From positions 1 to 52,529 of the forward strand of contig CAUEJN010000004.1 of assembly GCA_959018045.1 (NCBI GenBank): a DNA stretch of 52,529 bases, given 5' to 3'. Under the pieces are notes generated by a model that was not told where the DNA came from, ran no database searches, and saw only the letters and a program-made list of their open reading frames with translations. This document shows, one piece after another, positions 1 through 7,880 of this stretch (positions are counted from its first letter, which is position 1; each line of letters begins with the position of its first letter). Both the position numbers and the translations under genes were made by a program. This DNA comes from an uncultured Butyricicoccus sp. (lineage in GTDB: Bacteria; Bacillota; Clostridia; Oscillospirales; Butyricicoccaceae).

Positions 1-12
1 CTCTTCCGATCT
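1..12. other. Illumina adapter remnant at contig end
   Basis: The first 12 bases, CTCTTCCGATCT, are identical to the 3' end of the standard Illumina sequencing adapter. They are not biological sequence. They show that the window starts at the end of a contig whose adapter was not trimmed. Confidence 0.9.
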
Positions 13-178
13 GGAGAAGCTGTTCCTGTTCCGGCCATTCCCATGGCGGCGGATGCTGCCATTAACCCTTGCCCACTTTGATTCCCTTTTTATATTCTCA
101 GACTTTAGTCGGGGTCGGTACTGTATTGGTGCCGACCCTACGCATTTCTCTGGGAGAATCCCGGAGAAATGATAAAAG
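13..178. other. Contig-edge region with two hairpins, no supported gene
   Basis: No gene can be supported here. One frame stays open from the edge to a TGA at 79-81 (23 codons) and could be the tail of an upstream gene, but I do not recognise it. Two strong stem-loops follow: 112-121 pairs with 129-138, and 143-154 pairs with 160-171. Neither is followed by a clean T-run, so I do not call them terminators. Confidence 0.4.
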
Positions 179-179
179 G

Positions 180-208
180 TTGTGAAATGCACAAAAAGTT
201 GGTATAAT
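180..208 (+). promoter_or_regulatory. Sigma-A-type promoter for the PpiC lipoprotein gene
   Basis: TTGTGA at 180-185 and TATAAT at 203-208 are separated by 17 bp. A GAGAGGAG ribosome binding site follows just before the ATG at 261. The predicted 5' leader is about 45 nt. Confidence 0.65.
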
Positions 209-260
209 AAAAGATAACTTGCATCCGAGAATCAACCGGAGAGAGAGGAGCTATACCAAG

Positions 261-1286
261 ATGAAGAGAACTTTTTGGAAACGTGCAGCAGCCGGCGTGC
301 TGGCAGCCGTGATGGCGCTGAGCCTGACCGCCTGCGGCGGTAAGAAAGAAACCGTAGAGACGGCGAGCGAGGAAGAGAAGAATGCGGTTGTACTGACCGT
401 GGACGGCGTGGAGTTCACCGCGGAGGAGTACGCGGTTTCGTTCTTATACAATCAGAACCGTGTGGACAGCATGATGTCGATGTACGGCCAGCAGACCTCG
501 GCGGATGTGACCGACGAGTCCGACCGTCAGACGTACAGCGAGAACATTGCCACGCTGGCAAAGCAGCAGCTGACCTACATGGCAGTATGCGAAAAGCAGA
601 TGGAAGCGCAGGGATTGACCGTTGAGGACAGCGATATCGATGCACAGATGGCCGAGTTTGAGGGACAGATGGGCGGCGCCGATCAGGTCGATGAGTACCT
701 CAAGGGCGTAGGCCTGACCCGTGAGCAGTACAGTGATCTGGCACGCCTGAACGTCATGATCAGCAAGCTGCGCGCGGCATATCTGGAGGCTAACCCGAAC
801 GCTGCCCGCGAGCGCTTTGACCAGACTTATATGCGCTGCAAGCACGTTCTGATCAAGACTGTTGATGACAATAAGAAGGAGCTGGAAAATCAGGACGAGC
901 TCAAGGCCAAGGCCGAGGAAGTCGCTTCCCGTGCCAAGGCTGGCGAGGACTTCGACGCCCTGATTAAGGAATACAACGAAGACCCCGGCATGGAGAGCAG
1001 CCCGGACGGCTACGTCTTCACCGAGGGTGAGATGGTGGACGAGTTCTATCAGGGCACCAAGGCACTGGAAGTCGGCGGCATTTCCGACCCGATCAAGTCG
1101 AACTATGGCTGGCATATTATCCAGCGCCTGCCGCTGCGCGATGAGGACTTCACCGCAAAGCAGGCAACCGTGGAGGAAGCACTGTTCTCTGAGCAGGCCG
1201 AGGCCTGGCAGCAGGCAGCCAAGGTCAAGGAAGGCGACAAGCTGTCCGAGATCAATCTGGATACGGCCAAGAGCTACGTGCAGTAA
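261..1286 (+). CDS. Foldase-type peptidyl-prolyl isomerase lipoprotein (PpiC/parvulin)
   Basis: Predicted extracytoplasmic, membrane-anchored peptidyl-prolyl cis-trans isomerase or chaperone of the PrsA/SurA type, which helps secreted proteins fold outside the membrane. The 341-residue product begins with a basic N-terminus, a hydrophobic stretch and the lipobox L-T-A-C at residues 22-25, followed by GGKK, so it should be lipidated at Cys25. A helical SurA_N-like region occupies roughly residues 45-190. A parvulin domain follows at about 193-290 (CKHVLIK at its start, YGWHIIQRL at its end). I place the start at 261 because GAGAGGAG lies directly upstream and the signal peptide begins there; the longer open frame from 219 has no such site. 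The gene is transcribed alone from the promoter at 180-208 and is followed after 32 bp by a wrecked azlC gene. Confidence 0.88.
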   Translation: MKRTFWKRAAAGVLAAVMALSLTACGGKKETVETASEEEKNAVVLTVDGVEFTAEEYAVSFLYNQNRVDSMMSMYGQQTSADVTDESDRQTYSENIATLAKQQLTYMAVCEKQMEAQGLTVEDSDIDAQMAEFEGQMGGADQVDEYLKGVGLTREQYSDLARLNVMISKLRAAYLEANPNAARERFDQTYMRCKHVLIKTVDDNKKELENQDELKAKAEEVASRAKAGEDFDALIKEYNEDPGMESSPDGYVFTEGEMVDEFYQGTKALEVGGISDPIKSNYGWHIIQRLPLRDEDFTAKQATVEEALFSEQAEAWQQAAKVKEGDKLSEINLDTAKSYVQ

Positions 1287-1318
1287 CCCGCGTTCGGACG
1301 CGCAGAGGAGGGGACAGC

Positions 1319-1519
1319 ATGAAGCGTAAGGCGTTCCGTGCGGCGCTGCCGTACACCATACCAATCTGTGTGGCTTTCTGCTTTTGGGGATGTCCTATGC
1401 CTGCTGGTATTCGGCGCATCGTCCTTCATCCTGCCCGCTATGGCACTCATTATCCTGTGCTTTACCTTGCTCAGCATCGCCGCGGGTACCGTTGCCCTGA
1501 GTCGTTCTCCGGCTCGTAG
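1319..1519 (+). pseudogene. azlC: azlC remnant: N-terminus joined to C-terminus
   Basis: This is a remnant of an AzlC-type branched-chain amino acid permease. It has a good ribosome binding site (gaggagggga) and starts as AzlC proteins do: KAFRAALPYTIPIC. The frame then slips by one, after which the DNA reads GFLLLGMSY, the conserved first membrane segment of AzlC. Immediately afterwards a further frame reads LLVFGASSFILPAMALIIL, the hydrophobic C-terminal segment of the family. AzlC proteins are about 230 residues, so roughly 170 central residues are missing. The remaining frames run into the repeat at 1515. No azlD partner is visible. That the two ends are from AzlC is from memory of the family; the missing middle and the frame change are seen directly. 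Confidence 0.72.
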
Positions 1520-1622
1520 GTCACTATCCTTATTCCCGCGCTGTGCGCGGATAAAATGAGTGCTAGATGGCGAAATTCCCTTTGATTCCCGGTGTTCGAT
1601 CCGGGAATCAATTAAAACAAAC
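1515..1622. repeat. Interspersed repeat, copy A
   Basis: Two modules. Bases 1515-1562 match 9785-9832 over 48 bp with few differences and contain the stem CTTATtcCCGCGC/GCGCGGATAA. Bases 1578-1622 contain GATTCCCGG...CCGGGAATC followed by AATTAAAACAAAC and match 9867-9910. The copy lies immediately downstream of the azlC remnant, and the other copy also lies at the 3' end of an operon. Confidence 0.75.
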
Positions 1623-1628
1623 CCCAAA

Positions 1629-1654
1629 TCGCCATCCGCAGATGGCGAAACTCC
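1629..1654. repeat. 26-bp palindromic repeat shared with 14080-14105
   Basis: This 26-bp sequence, centred on the palindrome CGCCATCcgcaGATGGCG, occurs identically at 14080-14105. Both copies are followed by a second GATTCC- or CTTCCC-type stem-loop and an A-rich tail, so they belong to the same interspersed family as the repeat at 1515-1622. Confidence 0.75.
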
Positions 1655-1700
1655 TTTGCTTCCCAACATCCACCCCGGGAAGCAAATAAAATGACCCCGA

Positions 1701-1735
1701 AACAAAAAACACCCGGCTTCCTATAAGAAGCCGGG
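1701..1735 (-). terminator. Terminator for the minus-strand PHP gene
   Basis: The stem CCCGGCTTC/GAAGCCGGG (1712-1720 with 1727-1735) is followed on the minus strand by a T-rich tract (plus-strand A-run at 1701-1711). It lies downstream of the PHP gene that ends at 1782. Confidence 0.75.
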
Positions 1736-1744
1736 CAAACAGAC

Positions 1745-1777
1745 AGAGGGATGCAGCTGCATCCCTCTATTTTTTTT
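1745..1777 (+). terminator. Terminator for plus-strand transcripts
   Basis: The perfect stem AGAGGGATGCAG/CTGCATCCCTCT (1745-1768) is followed by a run of eight T residues on the plus strand. It faces the minus-strand terminator at 1701-1735, so the two close convergent transcription units. Confidence 0.8.
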
Positions 1778-1781
1778 GCGC

Positions 1782-2489
1782 TTATCGATCGGAATTGCCA
1801 TCCTGTGCTGGAATGATACGCTCAAAAGAACCCGAACGCAGCAGCGTGGCGAAGGCAGTCGCGTTCGGCGGCAGGATGCGGCTCTGAATGCCGCTCAGAC
1901 CGACGTCTTCCGGACGGTGACAGTCCGAACCGGCGGTCTGGATGAAGCCGGGTTCCTGCGCGTCGGCCAGCGCCTGTGCCAGGTCGTTATGGTTGTGGTG
2001 CATGTGGCGGGGATTGGCGTTGTAGACCTCGATGCCGTCGAGGAAGCAGGGTGCAAGCGGTACGCACGACTTGCGGAAGGGATGCGCCTGTATAAAGATG
2101 CCACCGGATTTACGTGCAATCTCGGAGAAGGCGACCGCGCCCATGGACATGATCTCGTGCGGATGAGCCAGCATGGCCGGGTCAAAGCCGTAGAACAGAT
2201 AGTCGTTGTCGTTCTCGTAGAAGCGCAGCTCTGCGCCTAAGTAGACCGTCATATTGTACGCCGCCGCAGCCTCGGCCAGTCTCTGGTAGCCCTCGGTAAA
2301 GCGCGGCATGACATCGGCGGGGTCTTTGGGGTCGATGCCCATGTAGACCCAGGTGTCGGGGTTGTAGTGGTCGGTGACGGCGATGGCATGGTATCCGGCC
2401 TCGTGGTACAGACGGGCGAGTTCCTCGGCGTCCAGCCAGCCGCATTTGCTGACCTGTCGGGTGTGCAGATGGGGTTCGATTTTGTACAT
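1782..2489 (-). CDS. PHP-domain metal-dependent phosphoesterase
   Basis: The 235-residue product is a stand-alone PHP-domain protein, a family of metal-dependent hydrolases that includes histidinol phosphatase and nucleotide phosphoesterases. Expected metal-binding motifs are present in order: HLHT near the N-terminus, TDHYN, then QAHPF, and SDCHRPEDVG near the C-terminus. The start at 2489 (MYKIEPHLHT) is preferred over the longer frame because a GAAAGGATC ribosome binding site lies about 8 bp upstream. It is transcribed alone, divergently from the MgtC-like gene, from the promoter at 2564-2592. The substrate cannot be told from sequence; cytosolic location is inferred from lack of a signal peptide. 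Confidence 0.85.
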   Translation of the reverse strand: MYKIEPHLHTRQVSKCGWLDAEELARLYHEAGYHAIAVTDHYNPDTWVYMGIDPKDPADVMPRFTEGYQRLAEAAAAYNMTVYLGAELRFYENDNDYLFYGFDPAMLAHPHEIMSMGAVAFSEIARKSGGIFIQAHPFRKSCVPLAPCFLDGIEVYNANPRHMHHNHNDLAQALADAQEPGFIQTAGSDCHRPEDVGLSGIQSRILPPNATAFATLLRSGSFERIIPAQDGNSDR

Positions 2490-2563
2490 AACAAACGATC
2501 CTTTCACAACGATATCCATACGCGCAGAAGTGTTCGTGAAACGGGAGAATAAGTTCTCAACCT

Positions 2564-2592
2564 ATTTTAGCTGATTTTACAAAAAATAGCAA
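2564..2592 (-). promoter_or_regulatory. Promoter for the PHP gene
   Basis: On the minus strand TTGCTA (2592-2587) and TAAAAT (2569-2564) are separated by 17 bp. The leader to the start at 2489 would be about 70 nt. Confidence 0.5.
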
Positions 2593-2665
2593 GCAAATCT
2601 GTTTGATACGTCATAATGTAGAAAATATTGAAGGAAGTTTGTGCAAAATAGAAGTGATTCAACCT

Positions 2666-2693
2666 TTGCGAAAGGGCATAGTTATGGTACTAT
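2666..2693 (+). promoter_or_regulatory. Possible promoter for the MgtC-like operon
   Basis: TTGCGA at 2666-2671 and TACTAT at 2688-2693 are separated by 16 bp, inside the AT-rich divergent region 2490-2770. The match is moderate. Confidence 0.4.
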
Positions 2694-2770
2694 ATGTAGT
2701 ATAACACGGGCGATGAAAGCGATTGCATGTTGGCTTTCCCGCCGATTTTTGCAGAAAGGGGTTACTGTAT

Positions 2771-3490
2771 ATGGACGCTGCTGAGACAGGTGTCGTATTG
2801 GGAGATATAAGTTATTTTGAAGCGGTTTTGCGCATGCTGTGCGCGATGCTGGTCGGCATCGTCGTGGGTGTCGAGCGCGGACGCAACCACCGTCCGGCAG
2901 GTATGCGTACCCACATGCTGGTCGCGCTGGGCGCGTGTGTTACCATGGTGGTGAGTAACTTTCTGTTTGTCCAGTTCCGACCACTGGGCGCAACTCCAGA
3001 CCCTGCCCGTCTGGGCGCACAGGTTGTGTCCGGCGTGGGTTTTCTGGGTGCGGGTACGATTATGCGCGAAGGCCTGTCGGTCAAAGGCCTGACCACGGCT
3101 GCAAGTATCTGGGCGGTCGCCTGTCTGGGACTTGCTGCGGGCGCGGGCTACTACGCCATCGCCCTGACCGGTGCGGCGGCGGTGTACGCGACGCTGACCG
3201 TCTTTGAGGTTGTCCAGCGCAAGATGAACGTCACCCGTCACGCCACGCTTGCACTCGATCTGGAGTGCAAAGACCTGTCCGGTGTCATGCACGACCTCAA
3301 CCGTTTTTCCGTGCAGCAGAACGCCACGCTCTCGCATGTACAGTTCGACGAGACCGAAGAGCGGGGCGTGTATCACCTGACCGCGATTGCGGTCTTTCGG
3401 GGAGCCAATCCACAGGTCGATCAGGCGGTCTTTTTGGAGAAACTGGGCGGAAATCTCAACGTTAAGAAGCTGGAAACCACACAGTATTGA
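2771..3490 (+). CDS. MgtC/SapB-family membrane protein
   Basis: The 239-residue product has the MgtC/SapB architecture. Its N-terminal half is hydrophobic with the family signatures GVERGRNHRPAGMRTH (about residues 36-51), GVGFLGAGTIM and GLTTAASIWAVACLG (about 90-120). A soluble ACT-like domain occupies roughly 155-239. Family members are inner-membrane proteins linked to adaptation to low Mg2+ and to control of ATP synthase or transporters in pathogens; in commensals the role is largely unknown. I chose ATG 2771 because AGAAAGGGG lies just upstream. The gene leads a probable operon with the PfkB-type kinase 69 bp downstream and possibly the pyrophosphatase. Confidence 0.88.
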   Translation: MDAAETGVVLGDISYFEAVLRMLCAMLVGIVVGVERGRNHRPAGMRTHMLVALGACVTMVVSNFLFVQFRPLGATPDPARLGAQVVSGVGFLGAGTIMREGLSVKGLTTAASIWAVACLGLAAGAGYYAIALTGAAAVYATLTVFEVVQRKMNVTRHATLALDLECKDLSGVMHDLNRFSVQQNATLSHVQFDETEERGVYHLTAIAVFRGANPQVDQAVFLEKLGGNLNVKKLETTQY

Positions 3491-3559
3491 CCTGTGCGGA
3501 CATAGAGAACAAGAGAAGCGGGTCGAGCCGAAACGCGGTCTGGAGGAAAGGAGAAAGCG

Positions 3560-4444
3560 ATGCACAAGCACTATGACACCTTGGTCGTTGGGCCGATTTC
3601 CCTCGACCAGAATATCGACTATCAGGACTTTGAGCGCCGTGAGGTGGGCGGTGCGATCGTACAGTCGGGTTTTGCCGCAGCACACAGCGGCAACGTGACC
3701 GCAATTTTCACCAAACTCAATCCCAAGGACGCCGATCCGGACGCTGTCTTTGCCGGTACGGGCGCAGATATTTTCTGGAAGCCATCGGCCGAGACCTGTT
3801 CCATCCGCAATAAATATTTTACCGCCGATAAGGAGCGCCGTGACTGCCGCTCAATGGGCAAGTGTGACCCGTTCACCTTTGAGGAGCTGCCCGAGGTCGA
3901 GACCAGCATCTACCACTTTGCCGGTCTGGTTTACGGCGATTTTGACGGCGAACTGTTCCGAAAGGCACACGCGACCGGCGCAAAGGTTGCGGTCGATGTG
4001 CAGTGCATGCTGCGCCACGTCGAGGACGACAAGAGCATGCAGTTCCACGACTGGGCGGACAAACTGACCTATCTGCCCGAGATCGATTTCCTCAAGACCG
4101 ACGCCGCCGAGGCTGCCATTCTGACCGGTCTGGACGACCGCGCCGCGGCTGCCCGCCAGCTGCACGCGTGGGGCACCAAGGAGGTTATGGTTACCCACAA
4201 CACCGAGGTGCTGATCTACGACGGCACGCAGATTTACACCTGCCCGATCGTCGCACGCAACCTGTCCGGCCGTACCGGCCGCGGTGACACCTGCTTTGCC
4301 GGCTATATCACCGAGCGCCTGCGCGCCGATGTGCCGACCGCTTTGCAGTACGCTGCCGCGCTGGTGTCGCTCAAGATGGAGACACCCGGCCCGTTTCAGG
4401 GAACCCGCGAAGATGTTATGGCATATATCAAAGAAATGTATTAA
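3560..4444 (+). CDS. PfkB-family carbohydrate or nucleoside kinase
   Basis: The 294-residue product belongs to the PfkB/ribokinase family of cytosolic kinases that phosphorylate sugars, nucleosides or sugar acids with ATP. Visible landmarks are the N-terminal strand with a GG pair (REVGGAIVQSGF, about residues 26-37) and the C-terminal anion-hole/catalytic motif SGRTGRGDTCFAGY (about 234-247), where the aspartate of GRGD is the expected catalytic base. The usual GAGD is GRGD here. Specificity cannot be read from the sequence. A strong AGGAAAGGAG site precedes the ATG. It sits in line with the MgtC-like gene and is followed by a terminator-like hairpin that separates it from ppa. Confidence 0.85.
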   Translation: MHKHYDTLVVGPISLDQNIDYQDFERREVGGAIVQSGFAAAHSGNVTAIFTKLNPKDADPDAVFAGTGADIFWKPSAETCSIRNKYFTADKERRDCRSMGKCDPFTFEELPEVETSIYHFAGLVYGDFDGELFRKAHATGAKVAVDVQCMLRHVEDDKSMQFHDWADKLTYLPEIDFLKTDAAEAAILTGLDDRAAAARQLHAWGTKEVMVTHNTEVLIYDGTQIYTCPIVARNLSGRTGRGDTCFAGYITERLRADVPTALQYAAALVSLKMETPGPFQGTREDVMAYIKEMY

Positions 4445-4473
4445 AATGAATAGAGGATCTATCGATCCTGCAT

Positions 4474-4509
4474 GCGCCTCCGGGGGACTGCGGAGGCGCG
4501 CGCTTTTTT
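4474..4509 (+). terminator. Intrinsic terminator between the kinase and ppa
   Basis: The stem GCGCCTCCG/CGGAGGCGC (4474-4482 with 4491-4499) is followed by CGC and six T residues. It stands only 26 bp before the ppa start codon, so it may attenuate read-through into ppa rather than end the unit completely; no separate strong promoter is visible between it and ppa. Confidence 0.75.
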
Positions 4510-4535
4510 ACAGACATAGAAAGGGGACAAGCGAT

Positions 4536-5123
4536 ATGAATATTTGGCATGACATCGATCCTACCCTGGTTCAGCCCGACAGCTTCACCGCGGTCATTGA
4601 GATTCCGGCGGGCAGCAAGAAAAAGTATGAACTGGACAAGCGCACGGGACTGATGCGTCTCGATCGCATTCTGCACACATCCACCCACTACCCGGCAAAC
4701 TACGGTTTTATCCCGCGTACTTATGCCGACGACGGCGACCCGCTGGACGTTCTGGTCCTGTGCTCGGAAACCCTCGACCCGTCCATTATGGTACAGTGCT
4801 ACCCGGTTGGCGTTGTGCGCATGGTAGATAACGGCGCGTGTGACGACAAGATCATCGCGGTCTGCGAGCACGACCCGACCTGGAACTTCTACCGCGAGTA
4901 TGACGACCTGCCGCCCCATATCGGCAACGAATTTGCACACTTTTTCGAGGTCTACAAGCAGCTCGAAGGACGCCGCACGGCGATTTCCGAGGTGTACGGC
5001 CGTCGCGCTGCCGAGCAGATTGTCGCCGAGTGCATGGAGCGCTACCTCGTGCACTTTTGCGGCAAACGACCGGAGTTAGACCGCCATTTGCAGAAGGACG
5101 AGACGCCCGAGGCCAACGTCTGA
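4536..5123 (+). CDS. ppa: Family I inorganic pyrophosphatase
   Basis: Soluble inorganic pyrophosphatase (195 residues, typical family I length of about 175-200), which hydrolyses PPi to two phosphates and pulls biosynthetic reactions forward in the cytosol. Recognisable elements: EIPAGSKKKYELDKRTG (about residues 18-34), HYPANYGFIPRTYADDGDPLDVLVL (about 53-77, containing the acidic metal-binding cluster DGDPLD) and the second acidic region around CDDKIIAV. The start at 4536 follows GAAAGGGG; the longer open frame from 4284 is out-of-frame read-through inside the kinase gene. Two terminators flank the gene. Confidence 0.93.
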   Translation: MNIWHDIDPTLVQPDSFTAVIEIPAGSKKKYELDKRTGLMRLDRILHTSTHYPANYGFIPRTYADDGDPLDVLVLCSETLDPSIMVQCYPVGVVRMVDNGACDDKIIAVCEHDPTWNFYREYDDLPPHIGNEFAHFFEVYKQLEGRRTAISEVYGRRAAEQIVAECMERYLVHFCGKRPELDRHLQKDETPEANV

Positions 5124-5154
5124 GGACAAGTCCATACCACGCTCAAAACTGTCT

Positions 5155-5184
5155 AAAACCCGGACGCACTTGCGTCCGGGTTTT
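5155..5184 (+). terminator. Terminator after ppa
   Basis: A 13-bp perfect stem (AAAACCCGGACGC with GCGTCCGGGTTTT, 5155-5167 and 5172-5184) with a 4-nt loop. It reads as a terminator on either strand. Confidence 0.85.
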
Positions 5185-5224
5185 ATAATGTTCCATAAAA
5201 ATGCAGGTGCAGCCTTGTGAATAG

Positions 5225-5253
5225 TTGACAAAAGAAACTGTTGATTTTATAAT
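5225..5253 (+). promoter_or_regulatory. Consensus promoter of the MarR-ABC operon
   Basis: A perfect TTGACA (5225-5230) and a perfect TATAAT (5248-5253) are spaced by exactly 17 bp. Such a strong promoter usually needs a repressor, and an operator-like palindrome overlaps the expected transcription start. Confidence 0.85.
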
Positions 5254-5254
5254 A

Positions 5255-5269
5255 GCTAACAGCATTAGC
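5255..5269. promoter_or_regulatory. Likely MarR operator
   Basis: Perfect inverted repeat GCTAA-cagca-TTAGC, placed directly after the -10 box and over the predicted transcription start. MarR regulators commonly bind such AT-rich palindromes to repress their own operon. That it is this MarR protein's operator is inference. Confidence 0.6.
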
Positions 5270-5285
5270 AAAAGGAGGGAAAGCG

Positions 5286-5732
5286 GTGCAGACAGACGAG
5301 CAGATCATGCAGATTTTCCGGGATTTGCGGGAAATCTATCAGACAGCCAGACAGCACAACGCCGAGAGTGTCAATCAGGGCGAGAAACAGGTGCTGCACT
5401 ACCTGTGCCAGACCGGCGGACAGGCGCAGCCGGGTGAAATCAGCCGCGCCATACACATTTCGACCGCACGTGTGGCGGCGATTGTGGGCAGCCTTGCACG
5501 CAAGGGGCAGATTGTCCGCGAGCCGCTCGGCAGTGACCGTCGCTGCGTGCAGATTCGGCTGACCCAGGCCGGACGGGAACGCCTTGCGGCCACTTATGCG
5601 CATATGGGCGAACAAATGACGTATATTTTACAGGCGCTTGGGCCCGAGGATACTGCGGCGTTTTGCCGCATCCTGCACCGCCTGCCCGGTATCCTGGCAC
5701 AATCCAATGAACCATCGAAAGGAGACCTTTAA
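5286..5732 (+). CDS. MarR-family transcriptional regulator (GTG start)
   Basis: The 148-residue product is a winged-helix MarR repressor, a family that typically senses small toxic or phenolic compounds and controls efflux genes. The wHTH lies at about residues 50-105: GEISRAIHISTARVAAIVGSL is the recognition region and REPLGSDRRCVQIRLT is the wing. The start is GTG at 5286, chosen because AAAGGAGGG sits about 7 bp upstream and no in-frame ATG precedes it. The stop codon directly abuts the ATG of the first ABC gene, so regulator and exporter are co-transcribed. The operator at 5255-5269 suggests autoregulation relieved by an exporter substrate. Confidence 0.9.
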   Translation: MQTDEQIMQIFRDLREIYQTARQHNAESVNQGEKQVLHYLCQTGGQAQPGEISRAIHISTARVAAIVGSLARKGQIVREPLGSDRRCVQIRLTQAGRERLAATYAHMGEQMTYILQALGPEDTAAFCRILHRLPGILAQSNEPSKGDL

Positions 5733-7880
5733 ATGCTGCACATATTCGGCTACCTGAAACGGTCGTGGAAGTCGGTCGTGCTCATTTTCATGCTGCTGAT
5801 CTTCCAGGCCAGCTGTGACCTGACCTTGCCGCAGTTTACGTCCAATCTGGTCGATATCGGCATCCAGCAGAACGGCATCGCGCACGCCGCGCCTGCCGAG
5901 ATGCGGGACACGACCATGGAAGACCTCAGCCTGTTTTTGACCGACGAGGAACAAGCGCTCGTGTCATCCTGCTATGAACAGTCGGGTGACCGCTGGGTGC
6001 GCACGACCGACGACGAAAAGACCTTGGAGCAGCTGGACGAGGCAATGTCCATGCCCATGGTCATGCTGGATACCATCCAGTCGTCCGATCAGATTGACCG
6101 CGATGCCCTGTACGCAAGTTTAGCGTCGGGTGAGATCACCCGCGAATACCTGCTGGGCGCAGAGAGCCAGATGGAAAGCCAGCTGTCCGGTATGGGCGGC
6201 TCGACCATCACCCAGAAGGCCATTCTGTTTACGCAGAAAGAGTATGAAGCGCTGGGCTACGACCTGCACGAGATGCAGATGAATTACCTGCTCACGACCG
6301 GTGGCAAAATGCTGGCGCTGTCGCTCGGCATGGTCGCAGCCGCCATTCTGGTCGGCCTGATCGCCTCGCGCACGGCGGCAGAACTCGCCATGCACCTGCG
6401 TGAAAGCCTGTTTACCCACGTTATCTCGTTCGGCAACGAGGAGATGACCAAGTTTTCCACCGCGTCGCTCATCACGCGCTCGACCAACGACATCCAACAG
6501 GTGCAAATGGTCATCGTTATGCTGCTGCGCATCGTGCTCTATGCTCCGATTCTGGGACTGGGCGGCATCTTCCGCGTCATGCGCACCGAAACCAGCATGA
6601 CCTGGATTATCGCGGCCGCCGTCGGTGCGGTCATGTGCCTGGTTGCCGTTCTGATGGGCGTTGCGCTGCCGCGCTTTAAGAAGATGCAGACCCTCATCGA
6701 TAACCTGAACTTAGTTGCCCGTGAGATTTTGACCGGTCTGCCGGTTATCCGTGCGTTCAGCCGCGAAAAGCACGAGGAAGAGCGATTTGACGGGGCGAAC
6801 ATCGTCCTGACCCGTACCCAGCTGTTCACCAACCGCGTCATGACCTTTATGATGCCGTGCATGATGCTGATTATGAACGTGGTCACGGTCGCGATTGTCT
6901 GGTTTGGCGCACACGGCGTAGACCTCGGCAACATGCAGGTAGGTGATATGATGGCGTTTATCACCTACACCATGCAGATCATTATGTCGTTCCTGATGAT
7001 TTCCATGATTTCCATTATGCTGCCCCGCGCAGGCGTTGCTGCCGACCGTATCAACGAGGTGCTCACCACCGAACCGCGCATCCGTGATAAGGCAAAGGTC
7101 GAGGATGATAAGCTGACCGACTGCCGCGGCGAGGTCGTCTTTGACGACGTATCCTTCCGCTACCCGGATGCCGATGCCGACGTGCTCGAGCATATTTCCT
7201 TCACCGCAAAGCCCGGACAGACCACCGCGATCATCGGCTCGACCGGTGCGGGTAAGTCCTCGCTGTTAAACCTGATTCCGCGCTTCTTTGACGTGAGCTA
7301 CGGCCGCATCACCATCGACGGCATTGATATCCGCAATCTGTCGCTGCATAAGCTGCACGAGGTGCTGGGCTACGTCCCGCAGAAGGGCGTACTGTTCTCG
7401 GGTGATATCGAATCCAACCTGAAGTTCGGCGGCGCGGATATCTCGGACGCACAGATGGAACAGGCTGCCGAGATTGCACAGGCGACTGAGTTCATCGAGA
7501 GCAAACCCGACCGCTACCAGACCCCCATCGCACAGGGCGGCACCAACGTGTCGGGCGGTCAGAAACAGCGCCTGTCCATCGCCCGCGCGATTGCCAAGAA
7601 CCCGAAAATCTACCTGTTCGACGACTCGTTCTCGGCACTGGACTATAAGACCGATGCCGCACTGCGCCGTGCGCTGTCCGAGCGCGTACACGATGCAACC
7701 ACGATCATCGTCGCACAGCGTATTTCCACCATCCTGCACGCCGAACAGATCATCGTCCTCGACGAGGGCAAGGTGGCAGGCATCGGCACCCATGAGGAAC
7801 TGATGAAGACGTGCGCGACCTATCAGGAGATCGCACGGTCGCAGCTGTCGGAAAAGGAGTTAGGAGGGATGAACGCATGA
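5733..7880 (+). CDS. ABC exporter half-transporter, degenerate-Walker-B subunit
   Basis: 715-residue fused membrane/ATPase half-transporter. The N-terminal exporter domain (about residues 1-460) carries an unusually long insertion of about 120 residues between the first two membrane segments (roughly 45-170), probably extracytoplasmic. The nucleotide-binding domain has Walker A GSTGAGKSS (about 501), signature VSGGQ (about 606) and Walker B IYLFDDSFSALD (about 626), with Asp in place of the catalytic Glu. That substitution is characteristic of one subunit of heterodimeric exporters such as TM287/288 and BmrC/BmrD. The gene begins immediately after the MarR stop, with AAAGGAGACC inside the marR end, and overlaps its partner by ATGA. 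Likely exports drugs, peptides or lipids; the substrate is unknown. Confidence 0.92.
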   Translation: MLHIFGYLKRSWKSVVLIFMLLIFQASCDLTLPQFTSNLVDIGIQQNGIAHAAPAEMRDTTMEDLSLFLTDEEQALVSSCYEQSGDRWVRTTDDEKTLEQLDEAMSMPMVMLDTIQSSDQIDRDALYASLASGEITREYLLGAESQMESQLSGMGGSTITQKAILFTQKEYEALGYDLHEMQMNYLLTTGGKMLALSLGMVAAAILVGLIASRTAAELAMHLRESLFTHVISFGNEEMTKFSTASLITRSTNDIQQVQMVIVMLLRIVLYAPILGLGGIFRVMRTETSMTWIIAAAVGAVMCLVAVLMGVALPRFKKMQTLIDNLNLVAREILTGLPVIRAFSREKHEEERFDGANIVLTRTQLFTNRVMTFMMPCMMLIMNVVTVAIVWFGAHGVDLGNMQVGDMMAFITYTMQIIMSFLMISMISIMLPRAGVAADRINEVLTTEPRIRDKAKVEDDKLTDCRGEVVFDDVSFRYPDADADVLEHISFTAKPGQTTAIIGSTGAGKSSLLNLIPRFFDVSYGRITIDGIDIRNLSLHKLHEVLGYVPQKGVLFSGDIESNLKFGGADISDAQMEQAAEIAQATEFIESKPDRYQTPIAQGGTNVSGGQKQRLSIARAIAKNPKIYLFDDSFSALDYKTDAALRRALSERVHDATTIIVAQRISTILHAEQIIVLDEGKVAGIGTHEELMKTCATYQEIARSQLSEKELGGMNA

